42,997 bases of DNA from the NCBI GenBank assembly GCA_018970945.1, contig JAGWVJ010000012.1:1-42997 (forward strand), written 5' to 3'. The notes under the pieces are model-generated. The model searched no databases, was not told the DNA's origin, and saw only the letters and a list, made by a program, of their open reading frames with translations. Below, one piece after another: positions 8,536 to 17,408 of this stretch (position 1 is its first letter; every line of letters starts with the position of its first letter). Origin of the DNA: Cyanobacteria bacterium REEB417 (lineage in GTDB: Bacteria; Cyanobacteriota; Cyanobacteriia; PCC-6307; Cyanobiaceae). A program made the position numbers and the translations under genes.

Positions 8536-9971
8536 CGGCTGATCGGGCTGCGGTGATGTTGGACAGGCTTGGTGTGCGGCAGGCTTTCGGACAGATTCAG
8601 CTGGTCCTGCAGCACCCGCAGCTTGAGGCCCACTTCCTGGGCTTCGCGTTCCAGGTCAGAGCCGCGCACCAGGCCGGCCCCGGCGCACAGTTCGAGCCGG
8701 GCGCCGTGCACCACACCGCAGCGGATGGCCACCCGCAGGTCGGCATCCCCCTCGCTGTCGATCCAGCCGATCGGGGCGGCATAGTGCCCGCGCTCGAACG
8801 GTTCCAGGGCGCGCAACCAATGCAGGGCCTGGCGTTGCGGCAGGCCGGCGACCGCCGGGGTGGGGTGAAGGGCTTCCGCCAGGGCCAGGGGGTGATGGGG
8901 GCCGACCGCCGCGGTGATCGGGGTGTGCAGGTGCAGCAGATGGCCATGCCGGGCCACCCGCGGGTGCCGAGGCCGGCGAGGCTGCAGCCCCAGTTGGCTG
9001 AGCACGGAGCTGATCGTGTCGATCACCAGCTCATGTTCATGGCGATCCTTGCTCGAGGCCAGCAACGTGTCGCCATTGTCATGGGATCCGGCGGTGCCGG
9101 CCAGGGCATCGCTGCGCAGCTGGCCCTGGCGCACCGTGAGCAACCGTTCGGGTGAGGCCCCGACCAGGTATCGGTCGCTCTGGTGCTGCCACAGCAGCCG
9201 GCAGCTGCCGCCCTGGCGCCGTCGCAGGGAGCTGAGCAGGTGCAGTGGGTCCAGCGGCTGGTCGAGCAGCAGCTCCTGTCGCACCGCCAGCACCAGTTTC
9301 TGCAGCTCACCGCGCTGCACCAGTTCCAGGGCCCGCTCGGCGCCCATGCGGTAGGCCGGCCCCCAGTCGTTGCAGCGACGCACACTCGGCAGGCTGGGAT
9401 CCTCTGCGCTGCTGGCCTGGTGCTCGAGCGCTCTGGCCTGTTCCCACAGTTCCTCGGCCAGGCTGCGGGGGGTCACCCCAGCGCCCAGGGGCCGCTGCAG
9501 CCGCAGCCAGCAGTGCTGGCCGTGGCGACTGAGCTGCCACTGGGGCAGCACGGCCTGGACCCCTGGCACCCCACCGGCATCGGCCTGGCCGGCCGCATCA
9601 AAGAAGCCAAAGGCCAGCAGCACCCGTGGCCGGGCCATGGCGGGCACACACTCCGGACTGGCCAGCCGTCCGAGGGCCAGGCTGGCGAACCGCTGGGCCA
9701 GTTCGAACCGTCTGGGGCCGCTGAGCTCAAGGCTCTGGCAGCGGCCGGCGGCAGCCACGCACAGCCCCGGAGCCCCATCCCAGAGAAAGCGAAACCCATC
9801 CCCGGCGCCAAGCAGGGGCAGCAGGTGCAGGGGGTCAAGTTGTGCCAACGGCAAGGCCAGGCTCAGCACTCCGTCCTCATCGAGGTGGCGGGCGCTGGCG
9901 CTGGCGCTGGCCAGCAGATCGGCAAAGCGGAACTGCACGCCGGAGCCTGGGCTGGCAACAGGGCTGCTCAA
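8532..9971 (-). CDS. menF: Isochorismate synthase
   Basis: Converts chorismate to isochorismate, the first committed step to phylloquinone. The C-terminal chorismate-binding domain is clear: GELQKLVLAVRQEL with the general-base lysine, GASPERLLTVRQGQL, SDALAGTAG, the HEHELVIDTISSVL metal/chorismate block, and GAGLVRGSDLEREAQEVGLKL near the end. The N-terminal half is divergent. The start is uncertain: TTG at 9971 avoids overlap with menA; TTG at 10034 would overlap it by 25 bases; GTG at 9938 is also possible. Divergent from menA and coupled to the DUF3307 gene downstream. Anthranilate synthase TrpE is excluded by context and motifs. Confidence 0.9.
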   Translation of the reverse strand: MSSPVASPGSGVQFRFADLLASASASARHLDEDGVLSLALPLAQLDPLHLLPLLGAGDGFRFLWDGAPGLCVAAAGRCQSLELSGPRRFELAQRFASLALGRLASPECVPAMARPRVLLAFGFFDAAGQADAGGVPGVQAVLPQWQLSRHGQHCWLRLQRPLGAGVTPRSLAEELWEQARALEHQASSAEDPSLPSVRRCNDWGPAYRMGAERALELVQRGELQKLVLAVRQELLLDQPLDPLHLLSSLRRRQGGSCRLLWQHQSDRYLVGASPERLLTVRQGQLRSDALAGTAGSHDNGDTLLASSKDRHEHELVIDTISSVLSQLGLQPRRPRHPRVARHGHLLHLHTPITAAVGPHHPLALAEALHPTPAVAGLPQRQALHWLRALEPFERGHYAAPIGWIDSEGDADLRVAIRCGVVHGARLELCAGAGLVRGSDLEREAQEVGLKLRVLQDQLNLSESLPHTKPVQHHRSPISR

Positions 9972-10009
9972 ATGTATGGGCCCCAGAGCAGTTGCTGATC
10001 GCCTGAGCC

Positions 10010-10945
10010 ATGGCTGAGCCTGAGGTCGTCGCAAGCCGTTACGCCCCGCAGCGGCGCCAGCTGTGGAAGGCGGCGATCAAGTGGCCGATGTATTCGGTTG
10101 CGGTAATGCCGGTGGTCTTGGCGGCCGGTTGGTGGCTGGGCCGCACCGGTCAGGTGCGCTGGGGGTCTCTGCTGGTGTTTGTGTTGGCGGCGGTGCTGCT
10201 GCTGGCCTGGGAGAACCTCAGCAATGACGTGTTCGATCACGACACCGGCATCGACGCGGCCGGCAAGCCCCACTCGGTCGTGCAGCTGACCGGTCGGCGC
10301 AGCCGGGTGGCGGGGTGGGCCAATGGCGCCCTGGTGCTGGGCCTCGCTTTGATGGGCGCTGTCGCCTGGCTGAGCAGTGGGGACGTGCTGGCCCTGGTGC
10401 TGCTCTGCTGCGGCATCGGCTACGTGTACCAGGGACCGCCTTTTCGTCTGGGGTACCACGGCCTGGGTGAACCTCTGTGCTGGTTGGCCTTTGGCCCCGT
10501 GGCCACCGCGGCTGCTCTGTTGGCCCTGAGCCCGGCGCCGCTGGCCGTGCCCTGGTCGGCGGCGCTGCAGCTGGGCAGTGGACCGGCTCTGGCTACCACA
10601 CTGGTGCTGTTCTGTTCCCACTTTCACCAGGTGGCCGACGACGCTGCCCATGGCAAACGCTCGCCGGTGGTGCGGTTGGGCACGGTGGCTGCCGCGGGGC
10701 TGATCCCCTGGTTTGTAGCCCTGACCCTGGCGCTTGAGCTGCTGCCAGTGCTGCAGGGGCAGTGGCCGCCCACCGCCTTGCTGGCCTGGCTGGGCTTGCC
10801 GCCTGGCCTGGCCCTGGTGCGCCTGCTCGGGCGTCATCACGATGAGCCGAGCCGCATCGCCGGCAGCAAGTTTCTGGCCCTGAAATTTCAGGCCATCAAT
10901 GGCCTGGGCCTGGCGGCGGGCCTGGCCCTGGGGCACTGGCTCTGA
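10010..10945 (+). CDS. menA: 1,4-dihydroxy-2-naphthoate phytyltransferase
   Basis: UbiA-superfamily membrane prenyltransferase attaching the phytyl chain to DHNA in phylloquinone synthesis. The first Asp-rich motif is seen as NLSNDVFDHDTGIDA; the second region as HFHQVADDAAHGKRSP. It has 311 residues with eight or nine hydrophobic helices and the family loop GYVYQGPPFRLGYHGLGEP. Its stop is immediately followed by the ATG of menC. Phytyl rather than polyprenyl specificity is inferred from the cyanobacterial context. Confidence 0.93.
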   Translation: MAEPEVVASRYAPQRRQLWKAAIKWPMYSVAVMPVVLAAGWWLGRTGQVRWGSLLVFVLAAVLLLAWENLSNDVFDHDTGIDAAGKPHSVVQLTGRRSRVAGWANGALVLGLALMGAVAWLSSGDVLALVLLCCGIGYVYQGPPFRLGYHGLGEPLCWLAFGPVATAAALLALSPAPLAVPWSAALQLGSGPALATTLVLFCSHFHQVADDAAHGKRSPVVRLGTVAAAGLIPWFVALTLALELLPVLQGQWPPTALLAWLGLPPGLALVRLLGRHHDEPSRIAGSKFLALKFQAINGLGLAAGLALGHWL

Positions 10946-11929
10946 ATGGTCGCGTCAGGCCTGCAGCTGCGCTGGCGCCCGTTTGCCCTGGCGCTGCCCC
11001 GGCCGTTGCAGACGGCCCGGGCCACCCTCACCCACAAGCGGGGCTGGTTGCTGCAGCTGCGCAGCGCCAGTGGTGGCCTGGGCTGGGGTGAGGCCGCCCC
11101 CCTGGTGCCCGATTCTGCGTTGGAGCAGGCGATCAAGGCCATGGGGCCCGAGCCCGCGCGCACTGTCCTGGAAGCCGACCTGGCATCCGGTCGGCTGCCG
11201 GGCCCCGTGGCCTTCGCCCTGGGTGCGGCCCTGGCTGAAGCCGATGGGCTGCTGGAATCCGGTTGGTTGGCGCCGCCGCCCTCGGCCCAGCTGTTGCCTG
11301 CCGGGCCCGATGTTCTGGCAGCCCTTGACGAGACTCTTCAGTCGGCTCCGCTGGTCGCAGGCCCACCTGGCGAGCCCGGCCCCACCTTCAAGTGGAAGGT
11401 CGCGGTCCGCAGCGACAGCGAGGAGCGGGCCCTGCTCGAGCAGCTGCTGGCGCGCTTGCCGGCAGGGGCCAGCCTGCGGCTCGATGCCAATGGTCGCTGG
11501 GACCGGGCCACGGCGAGGGCCTGGGCCGATCGTCTGGCGGTTGAATCCCGCCTGCAGTGGCTCGAGCAGCCCCTCGATCCGGGCGACCAGGCGGGTCTTG
11601 AAGCCCTCGCGGCCCGCCTGCCCGTAGCTCTCGACGAGTCGCTGTCGGCCTCCCCGCTCTTGCGCCAGAGCTGGCCGGGATGGCAGGTGCGCCGACCCAG
11701 CCAGGACGGCGACCCCCGGCCGCTGATGGCCGACCTTATGGCCCGCCGTCCCCGGCTGATGCTGAGCACGGCCTTTGAGACGGGCATCGGCCTGCGCTGG
11801 CTGAACCACCTGGCCGCCCTGCAGGCGCTGGGGCCCACGCCGGCGGCTCCCGGCCTGGCTCCGGGGTGGCAACTTGGGGGTGGTTGGGCCAGCGCCAATC
11901 CCTGGCAGGTCTGGGGGGCAGCTGCATGA
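10946..11929 (+). CDS. menC: o-Succinylbenzoate synthase
   Basis: Enolase-superfamily dehydratase making o-succinylbenzoate from SHCHC. Order of catalytic-barrel motifs: FKWKVAV (KxK acid/base lysine), LRLDANGRW (metal Asp), QWLEQPL (metal Glu), VALDESLS (metal Asp), then the barrel end LMLSTAFETGIGLRWLNHLAAL. The strand that usually carries the second lysine (as in VIKP) here reads QVRRPSQ, an apparent Lys-to-Arg change. Length 327 residues, normal for MenC. It starts right after menA and overlaps menE by four bases (ATGA). Confidence 0.92.
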   Translation: MVASGLQLRWRPFALALPRPLQTARATLTHKRGWLLQLRSASGGLGWGEAAPLVPDSALEQAIKAMGPEPARTVLEADLASGRLPGPVAFALGAALAEADGLLESGWLAPPPSAQLLPAGPDVLAALDETLQSAPLVAGPPGEPGPTFKWKVAVRSDSEERALLEQLLARLPAGASLRLDANGRWDRATARAWADRLAVESRLQWLEQPLDPGDQAGLEALAARLPVALDESLSASPLLRQSWPGWQVRRPSQDGDPRPLMADLMARRPRLMLSTAFETGIGLRWLNHLAALQALGPTPAAPGLAPGWQLGGGWASANPWQVWGAAA

Positions 11930-13107
11930 GCTTGCAGCAGCTCGAGCAGGCCTGGTCGGCGGGGCGACTGGTCCCCCTGGCAGGCCCGGGCGAGACCGTC
12001 CCGGTGGTGCCGGCGAGCCTCGAGCATCAGTACGGCCCTGGTGTGATCGTGGGCAGCGGTGGCTCCATGGGCGGGCGCCGCTGGTGCGTCCTGCCCCTGG
12101 CCCACCTGCAGCAGTCAGCGTTGGCGACCGGACGCTGGCTTGCAGCCCAGGGTCTCGATCCGGCGAGTTGCCTGCACCTCAACCCCCTGCCGCTCCATCA
12201 CGTCAGCGGCCTGCTGCCGTGGGTGCGCAGTCGCCAGTGGGGGGCGCAGCACCGCACCCTGGCTCCAGCCTTGATGCGCGATCCGCTGGCGCTGGCAGAG
12301 ACCCTGCCCCTGGCCGAGCTGGCGTGCCAGGGACCCGTGCTGCTGTCGCTGGTGCCCACCCAGCTGGGCCGGTTGCTTGCCGATCCTGTCGGGGTGGCCT
12401 GGCTGCAGCAGGTGGCGCTCATTTGGGTGGGGGGCGCCCCGATGTCGCCAGACCTGGCGGCCATGGCCCGTCAGTTGCGTCTGCCCCTGGCCCCCTGTTA
12501 TGGGGCCACCGAAACCGCCGCCATGGTGTGCGCCCTGACGCCCAGGCGCTTTCTGGCAGGTGAGCAGGGGTGTGGCGCTCCCCTTGACGGCGTGCGCCTG
12601 CGGGTCGAGTCGGGCAGCGGCGCCCTGGCGATCGCCACTGCCCGACTCAGCCCCGGCTGGTTGGTGCAGGGGGCCCTGGTGCCATTGCCGCGCACCGTCG
12701 ACGGCTGGTGGCTCAGTGGTGATGCCGCCCGGTTCAGCGATCAGGGTCTGCAGGTTCTGGGCCGCCTCGACGCTGCGATCCACAGCGGCGGCGAAACGGT
12801 GTTTCCCGAGCAGGTGGAGCAGCGGCTCGCGGCGTTGATCGAGGCTGCGGCTCTGCCGGTGGCGGCAGTGCTGCTGGTAGGCGAGAGCGATGCTCTCTGG
12901 GGCGAGCGGCTGGTGGCTCTGGTGCGCCTGCGGGCCGAGTGTTCCAGCGAGCCTGTCCTGGCTGCTCTGAACCAGCTGGCTCAGCAGCTGCCCCCGGCCC
13001 AGCGACCGGTGCGCTGGCAGGAGTGCGCTTCCCTTGAGACCACCCTGGCCGGCAAGTGGCAGCGCCAGCGCTGGCAGCAGTGGCTGGTGGACCAGCTAGC
13101 GGGCTAG
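11926..13107 (+). CDS. menE: o-Succinylbenzoate-CoA ligase (compact, adenylate-forming)
   Basis: ANL-superfamily enzyme activating o-succinylbenzoate with ATP and CoA. It is short for the family (393 residues). Seen: a degenerate P-loop GSGGSMGGRRWCV where TSGTTGxPK is usual, LHHVSGLLPWVRSRQWG, the adenylate motif CYGATETAAMVCAL, WWLSGDAARF, GRLDAAIHSGGETVFPEQVE, and the C-terminal catalytic lysine in TLAGKWQRQRW. The ATG at 11926 overlaps the menC stop. The role follows from the flanking men genes; without them an acyl-CoA ligase would be the safe call. Confidence 0.9.
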   Translation: MSLQQLEQAWSAGRLVPLAGPGETVPVVPASLEHQYGPGVIVGSGGSMGGRRWCVLPLAHLQQSALATGRWLAAQGLDPASCLHLNPLPLHHVSGLLPWVRSRQWGAQHRTLAPALMRDPLALAETLPLAELACQGPVLLSLVPTQLGRLLADPVGVAWLQQVALIWVGGAPMSPDLAAMARQLRLPLAPCYGATETAAMVCALTPRRFLAGEQGCGAPLDGVRLRVESGSGALAIATARLSPGWLVQGALVPLPRTVDGWWLSGDAARFSDQGLQVLGRLDAAIHSGGETVFPEQVEQRLAALIEAAALPVAAVLLVGESDALWGERLVALVRLRAECSSEPVLAALNQLAQQLPPAQRPVRWQECASLETTLAGKWQRQRWQQWLVDQLAG

Positions 13108-13380
13108 GCCTGAGACCACCAGCAGCCCATGGTTCAGCCGCTTCTGGTCATCATTGCTGAACCTGCCGATGCAGCAGCCCAGCTGGGCGCGGGGCAGGCT
13201 CGTGAGGGCATCCAGCACAATCGCCACGATGTCCTCGATCGGGGCCGCTTCGAGGTCAGCACCAGTCGGCAGCACTGGACCAGACCTCCCATGCCTGAGA
13301 GAGATGTTCAGCCGCCGCAGTTCCCCGCGCTGAAGAGCATTTTCTATGGCGCGACTGCACGGCGTTGCCAGCGACGGCAT
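13096..13380 (-). CDS. Small protein of unknown function (about 94 aa)
   Basis: No family recognised. From ATG at 13380 the product is about 94 residues; an ATG at 13440 would add 20. The body reads as a compact alpha/beta protein (RGELRRLNISLRHGRSGPVL, then APIEDIVAIVLDALTSLPRA, ending LNHGLLVVSGLAR), with hydrophobic periodicity that a random GC-rich frame rarely shows. The last 12 bases overlap the end of menE in convergent orientation. It occupies the otherwise empty 418-base gap between menE and the thioesterase, in which I see nothing else. Homologues in related genomes would confirm it. Confidence 0.45.
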   Translation of the reverse strand: MPSLATPCSRAIENALQRGELRRLNISLRHGRSGPVLPTGADLEAAPIEDIVAIVLDALTSLPRAQLGCCIGRFSNDDQKRLNHGLLVVSGLAR

Positions 13381-13525
13381 TGTCCAGGCGACAGCCCTTG
13401 CTTGGCGGTGGGCTTCGCTTCGGGCATCGGACAGCCGCATGTCGGGCCCAGAACTGCACAGGGCGTCAACCCCTGGCCCGCACTCCTGTGGCGCTTGCAC
13501 CGATGCCTGCCCATGCCCGGTGGGT

Positions 13526-13999
13526 TCAGAGCGGCTGGATGCCGCCGCCGAGGCTGGCTGCTTCGAGCCAGCGCTGAATGGCAGTGGGCAAGGGGCAGCG
13601 CTGACGGCTGTGACTGTCGATCGCCATGTGACGGGTGAGGCCAGCGGCGACCGGTTGGCCATCGCTGCAGAAGCCATAGCTGACCTCAAAGCTGCCGGGA
13701 TCGAGGCGCCGTGGTGTCAACTGGATCGCCAGCGGGTCACCACACACCAGAGGGCGAAGAAAGTCGGCACTGCAGTGCACGATCGGCAGTGCCACCGGCG
13801 CGTTGGACGTTGGGTTCGCCATCGCGCTCCGGGCGGGGGTTGGAAAAATTTCGCCAGGCGGCAGGCCGAAACGCTCGAGGCTTTCCTCGTAGGCCTCATG
13901 GCACCAGGTGAACAAACGGGCGAAATGCATCACCCCTGCGGCGTCGGTGTCGCCGAAGCGAACCGTGCGGCACAGCAGCAGCCAGTCATCAGGACGCAT
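13526..13999 (-). CDS. 1,4-dihydroxy-2-naphthoyl-CoA hydrolase (hot-dog thioesterase)
   Basis: Hydrolyses DHNA-CoA to DHNA just before the MenA step, the role known for the Synechocystis Slr0204 family. The 157-residue protein has the 4-hydroxybenzoyl-CoA thioesterase signature RFGDTDAAGVMHFARLFTWCHEAYEESL, with the catalytic-position Asp in DTDAAG, then IVHCSADFLRPLVCGDPL and FEVSYGFCSDGQPVAAGLTRHMAID of the hot-dog sheet. The specific substrate is inferred from the men neighbours; the fold is clear. It is read toward menE and is separated from it by a small unknown gene. Confidence 0.86.
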   Translation of the reverse strand: MRPDDWLLLCRTVRFGDTDAAGVMHFARLFTWCHEAYEESLERFGLPPGEIFPTPARSAMANPTSNAPVALPIVHCSADFLRPLVCGDPLAIQLTPRRLDPGSFEVSYGFCSDGQPVAAGLTRHMAIDSHSRQRCPLPTAIQRWLEAASLGGGIQPL

Positions 14000-14047
14000 C
14001 GGGTCAGGGCATCAGCCGGGTTGTGCCGTCAGTAGGCGGCTGTCACG

Positions 14048-14761
14048 ATGCCAGCCAGTTTGCGCCACCCAGTCATGGCTGCCCCTCCGGCCTACGAACA
14101 GCCCACGATCAACAAGGCCTGGGAAGCCTTTCTGGCCCATGTGCCCACAATTCTGCTGATCTGGATCGTCACAGCGGTGCTGGCGGGCGTGGGGGCAGCA
14201 CTGACCTGGGTGATTGTGTTGATCGGTGTTGGCGCGGCCGGTGGCGGTCTGGCTGGCGACACGGCGGTCACGGCGGCCTCGGCCCTTGGGCAGCTGGCAC
14301 AGCTGCCGTTCTCGGTCCTTTCGAGCCTGGTGGGGGTGTTGTTTGTGGCCGTGCCGGCCCTGCATTACGCCAGCGGGGAGACGATCACGGTTCAGGCAGC
14401 GTTTGCCGCATTGCTACGGCGTCCCATGCGTTATGTGCTGGCAGGCATCGTCTTCACGCTGGTGATGACGATTGGCTTCGTGCTGTGCGTCGTGCCGGGT
14501 CTGGTTGTGGCATTGGTCATGCCGATCTATGTGAACCGCATCTTCCTGACCGATCTGTCGATCCCTGATGCCTTTGCCGCCTCGTTTCGTGCGGTGTATC
14601 GCTCAGCCAACGGCCCTGATTTTCTTGGCATTGAAATTCTTGCCTGGGTGTTGGTTGTGGTGGTATCGGTGTGCACCTGTGGCCTGGGTGCCCTGCTGGC
14701 GGTACCGGTGAGCAGCTTCTATCTGCAGAACCTGGCGTATCACAAGGGCCTGGTGAGCTGA
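14048..14761 (+). CDS. Multi-pass membrane protein of unknown function
   Basis: No named family recognised. 237 residues (or 228 if the ATG at 14075 is used, which would start MAAPPAYEQPT). A short polar N-terminus is followed by hydrophobic spans at roughly residues 30-70, 85-105, 128-165 and 185-230, probably five or six helices. Aromatic and proline pairs near YASGETITVQAAFAALLRRP and NRIFLTDLSIPDAFAASFRA resemble loops of bacterial glycerophosphoryl-diester-phosphodiesterase-like or DUF975-type membrane proteins, but the match is not firm. It starts 48 bases from the divergent thioesterase gene. Confidence 0.75.
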   Translation: MPASLRHPVMAAPPAYEQPTINKAWEAFLAHVPTILLIWIVTAVLAGVGAALTWVIVLIGVGAAGGGLAGDTAVTAASALGQLAQLPFSVLSSLVGVLFVAVPALHYASGETITVQAAFAALLRRPMRYVLAGIVFTLVMTIGFVLCVVPGLVVALVMPIYVNRIFLTDLSIPDAFAASFRAVYRSANGPDFLGIEILAWVLVVVVSVCTCGLGALLAVPVSSFYLQNLAYHKGLVS

Positions 14762-14792
14762 TCCGCTGAATGACAGTGCTCAGCTGGTTTGT

Positions 14793-15218
14793 TCAGCTGG
14801 TTGGAAATCCTGGGAAACCCTGGACCCCCAGCCCAAAGCTGAGCCACAGCCGCAGCAACCAGTAGGCCAGCAGGGCCAGCGCCCCGGCGCCCAGGGGCCA
14901 GGCGGGCAGGGCGCGGGGCAGCAGCCGCCTCTGGCGAACCGACATCAGCGACCAGCCCAGCAGGCTGACGGCCACCACAGGGCCAAAGGCATGCCATTGC
15001 ACTGACGCCGGCAGATCGCCGATCAGAGCTGCGCTGGTGGCCCTCGTCAAAAAACAGGTGGGGCAGGGAATCCCGGTGAGGGCTCGCAGGGGACAGGGCC
15101 AGCCCGGCAGGTCGGGGTGCAGACCCTTGAGCCACAGGACGCCGGTGAGCGCGGCGGGCAGGGCCCATCCTGCATGCTGCAGCCTGATCAGCAAGCGATG
15201 GCGGTGGTGACCCTGCAC
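14793..15218 (-). CDS. DUF2752 family membrane protein
   Basis: 141 residues. The family signature is ALTGIPCPTCFLTRATSAALIGD (cysteines at the membrane edge, then TRA), flanked by hydrophobic helices: WALPAALTGVLWL before, and AFGPVVAVSLLGWSL and LGAGALALLAYWLLRLWLSFGL after. Function unknown; the CPxC pair could be redox-active, which is a guess. It begins 16 bases downstream of ndhH on the same strand, with the stop at 14793. A second frame over the same bases looks like a shadow. Confidence 0.78.
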   Translation of the reverse strand: MQGHHRHRLLIRLQHAGWALPAALTGVLWLKGLHPDLPGWPCPLRALTGIPCPTCFLTRATSAALIGDLPASVQWHAFGPVVAVSLLGWSLMSVRQRRLLPRALPAWPLGAGALALLAYWLLRLWLSFGLGVQGFPGFPTS

Positions 15219-15234
15219 CAGGGGCGGCCTGTCG

Positions 15235-16419
15235 TCAACGGTCGACCGAGCCCATGATCACGTCGATCGAGCCGAGGATCGCCATGATGTCGGCCACCTT
15301 GTTCCCCTTGAGGATGTGGGGCAGGATCTGCAGATTGTTCTGATCGGCGGCGCGGATCTTGAAGCGCCAGGGAGTCACGTCGTCGTTGCCCTGGATGAAC
15401 ACGCCGATCTCACCCTTGCCTGATTCGAGCCGGGTGTAGAGCTCGCCCGAGGGGATCTTGAAGGTGGGCGCCACCTTCTTGGCCACGTACTGGTAGTCGA
15501 AGCCGGCGAACTCGCTGCCCTTGCCTTCGGCCAGGCGGCGCGCCTCCAGGGTTTCGGTGGGGCCGCCGGGGATCATGGCGCAGGCCTGGCGCAGGATCTT
15601 GAGCGACTCGCGCATTTCCTGGACGCGGACCCGGTAACGGGCATAACAGTCGCCCTCGTTCTGCCAGACGATGTTCCAGTCGAAGTCGTCGTAGCACTCG
15701 TAGTGGTCGACCTTGCGCAGGTCCCAGGGCACACCGGAGGCACGCAGCATCGGGCCCGAGAGGCTCCAGTTGATCGCCTGCTCGCGGGTGATGGTGCCCA
15801 GGCCCTCGATGCGCCGGCGGAAAATTGGGTTGTTGGTGATCAGCTTTTCGTATTCATCGATCTTGGGGCCGAACCAATCGCAGAAGTCGAGGCACTTCTC
15901 GAGCCAGCCGTAAGGCAGATCGGCTGCCACTCCGCCGATTCTGAAGTAGTTGTTGTTGATGAGGCGCTGGCCGGTGGCGGCTTCCCACAGGTCATAGATC
16001 ATCTCCCGCTCGCGGAAGATGTAGAAGAACGGCGTCTGGGCGCCCACATCAGCCAGGAAGGGGCCCAGCCACAGCAGATGGTTGGCGATGCGGTTCAGCT
16101 CCAGCATCAGCACCCTGATGTAGCTGGCGCGCTTCGGCACCGGCACATCGGCCAACCGCTCGGGAGCGTTGACCACGATCGCTTCATAAAACATGCCCGC
16201 CGCATAATCCATGCGGCTCACATAGGGGACGAACATGATGTTCGTCCGGTTCTCGGCGATCTTCTCCATGCCGCGGTGGAGGTAGCCAATCACCGGCTCG
16301 CAATCCACCACGTCTTCGCCGTCGAGGGTCACCACCAGCCGCAGCACCCCATGCATCGACGGGTGGTGGGGGCCGAAATTGACCACCATCGGCTCTGTAC
16401 GGGTCTCGAGCTGGGTCAT
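15235..16419 (-). CDS. ndhH: NAD(P)H-quinone oxidoreductase subunit H (NDH-1)
   Basis: The 49-kDa-type subunit of cyanobacterial NDH-1, part of the quinone-site arm on the cytoplasmic face of the thylakoid. At 394 residues it matches the family. Conserved blocks: [19 protein letters not shown] at the start, [54 protein letters not shown], and the C-terminal [14 protein letters not shown]. It stands apart from the ndhA-I-G-E operon at 38.7-41.4 kb. It is divergent from rsmH across an 85-base gap that should hold both promoters. Confidence 0.97.
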   Translation of the reverse strand: MTQLETRTEPMVVNFGPHHPSMHGVLRLVVTLDGEDVVDCEPVIGYLHRGMEKIAENRTNIMFVPYVSRMDYAAGMFYEAIVVNAPERLADVPVPKRASYIRVLMLELNRIANHLLWLGPFLADVGAQTPFFYIFREREMIYDLWEAATGQRLINNNYFRIGGVAADLPYGWLEKCLDFCDWFGPKIDEYEKLITNNPIFRRRIEGLGTITREQAINWSLSGPMLRASGVPWDLRKVDHYECYDDFDWNIVWQNEGDCYARYRVRVQEMRESLKILRQACAMIPGGPTETLEARRLAEGKGSEFAGFDYQYVAKKVAPTFKIPSGELYTRLESGKGEIGVFIQGNDDVTPWRFKIRAADQNNLQILPHILKGNKVADIMAILGSIDVIMGSVDR

Positions 16420-16504
16420 GGCGGCCCAAACGGCAGCGTCGGTGGGGGCATCCTAGGGAGCCCAGGCGGCGTCTCAGTCGCCGGCCTGGCGAGAGGATGG
16501 CGCC

Positions 16505-17404
16505 ATGGCTGATCCAGGTGCCAGCAAGCAGGGCTTTGACCACGTGCCGGTGCTGGCCGAGGCCGTGCTGGAAGGCCTGGCCGACCTGCCGGCCGGCGGC
16601 GTGCTGCTCGATTGCACCCTCGGCGGCGGCGGTCACAGTGGGCTGTTGCTGCAGGCCCACCCGGGTTTGCGCCTGATCGGGCTGGACCAGGACCCCAGCG
16701 CCCGCGCCGCCGCCGCCGAGGCACTCGCCCCCTATGCCGAGCGGGTTGAGATCGTGGCCAGCAACTTCGCCGACTACGTGCCCAGCGAGCCCGTGGCGGC
16801 GGTGCTGGCCGACCTGGGGGTCAGCAGCCCCCAGTTCGATGTGGCGGCGCGGGGGTTCAGCTTTCGGCTCGAGGGGCCCCTCGACATGCGCATGAACCCC
16901 GGCGCCGGTAACACGGCTGGGGAGCTGATCGATCGGCTTGAAGAAGGTGAGCTGGCCGATCTGATTTATCGCTATGGCGAAGAGCGGCTGTCGCGTCGCA
17001 TCGCCCGCCGCATCAAGGAGCAGGGCCCCTGGGGCGAGCCTGCTCGGCCCCGCACCACCGCCGAGCTGGCCTACCTGATTGCGGGCTGCTTTCCGCCGCC
17101 GGCGCGGCGGGGGCGGATCCACCCGGCGACGCGCAGTTTTCAGGCGCTGCGCATCGCGGTCAACGACGAGCTGGGGGTGCTCGATCGGCTGTTGGCGGTC
17201 GCCCCTGATTGGCTGTTGCCAGGGGGGCTGCTGGCGGTGATCAGCTTCCACTCGTTGGAAGACCGGCGCGTCAAAACAGCTTTCGCCAGTGATGAGCGCC
17301 TGCAACGGGTGACGCGCAAGGCGCTGCAGGCCAGCGACGCCGAGAGCGCCGCCAATCCCCGCGCCCGCAGCGCCAAGCTGCGGATTGCACGCCGGAGGGC
17401 TTGA
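16505..17404 (+). CDS. rsmH: 16S rRNA (cytosine-1402 N4)-methyltransferase
   Basis: SAM-dependent enzyme (formerly MraW) that methylates 16S C1402. Seen: [15 protein letters not shown] at the N-terminus, SAM loop [32 protein letters not shown], the PLDMRMNP block, the [12 protein letters not shown] helix, and [13 protein letters not shown] near the C-terminus. 299 residues, the normal length. The stop lies five bases before the likely start of the flavoprotein gene, so the two are probably co-transcribed. Confidence 0.96.
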   Translation: MADPGASKQGFDHVPVLAEAVLEGLADLPAGGVLLDCTLGGGGHSGLLLQAHPGLRLIGLDQDPSARAAAAEALAPYAERVEIVASNFADYVPSEPVAAVLADLGVSSPQFDVAARGFSFRLEGPLDMRMNPGAGNTAGELIDRLEEGELADLIYRYGEERLSRRIARRIKEQGPWGEPARPRTTAELAYLIAGCFPPPARRGRIHPATRSFQALRIAVNDELGVLDRLLAVAPDWLLPGGLLAVISFHSLEDRRVKTAFASDERLQRVTRKALQASDAESAANPRARSAKLRIARRRA

Positions 17405-17408
17405 GCCG

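Noticed and set aside
13108-13525. Possible RNA gene in the menE-thioesterase gap
   Set aside because: No tRNA-like cloverleaf, T-arm consensus or other RNA pattern was found; a small protein frame explains part of it.
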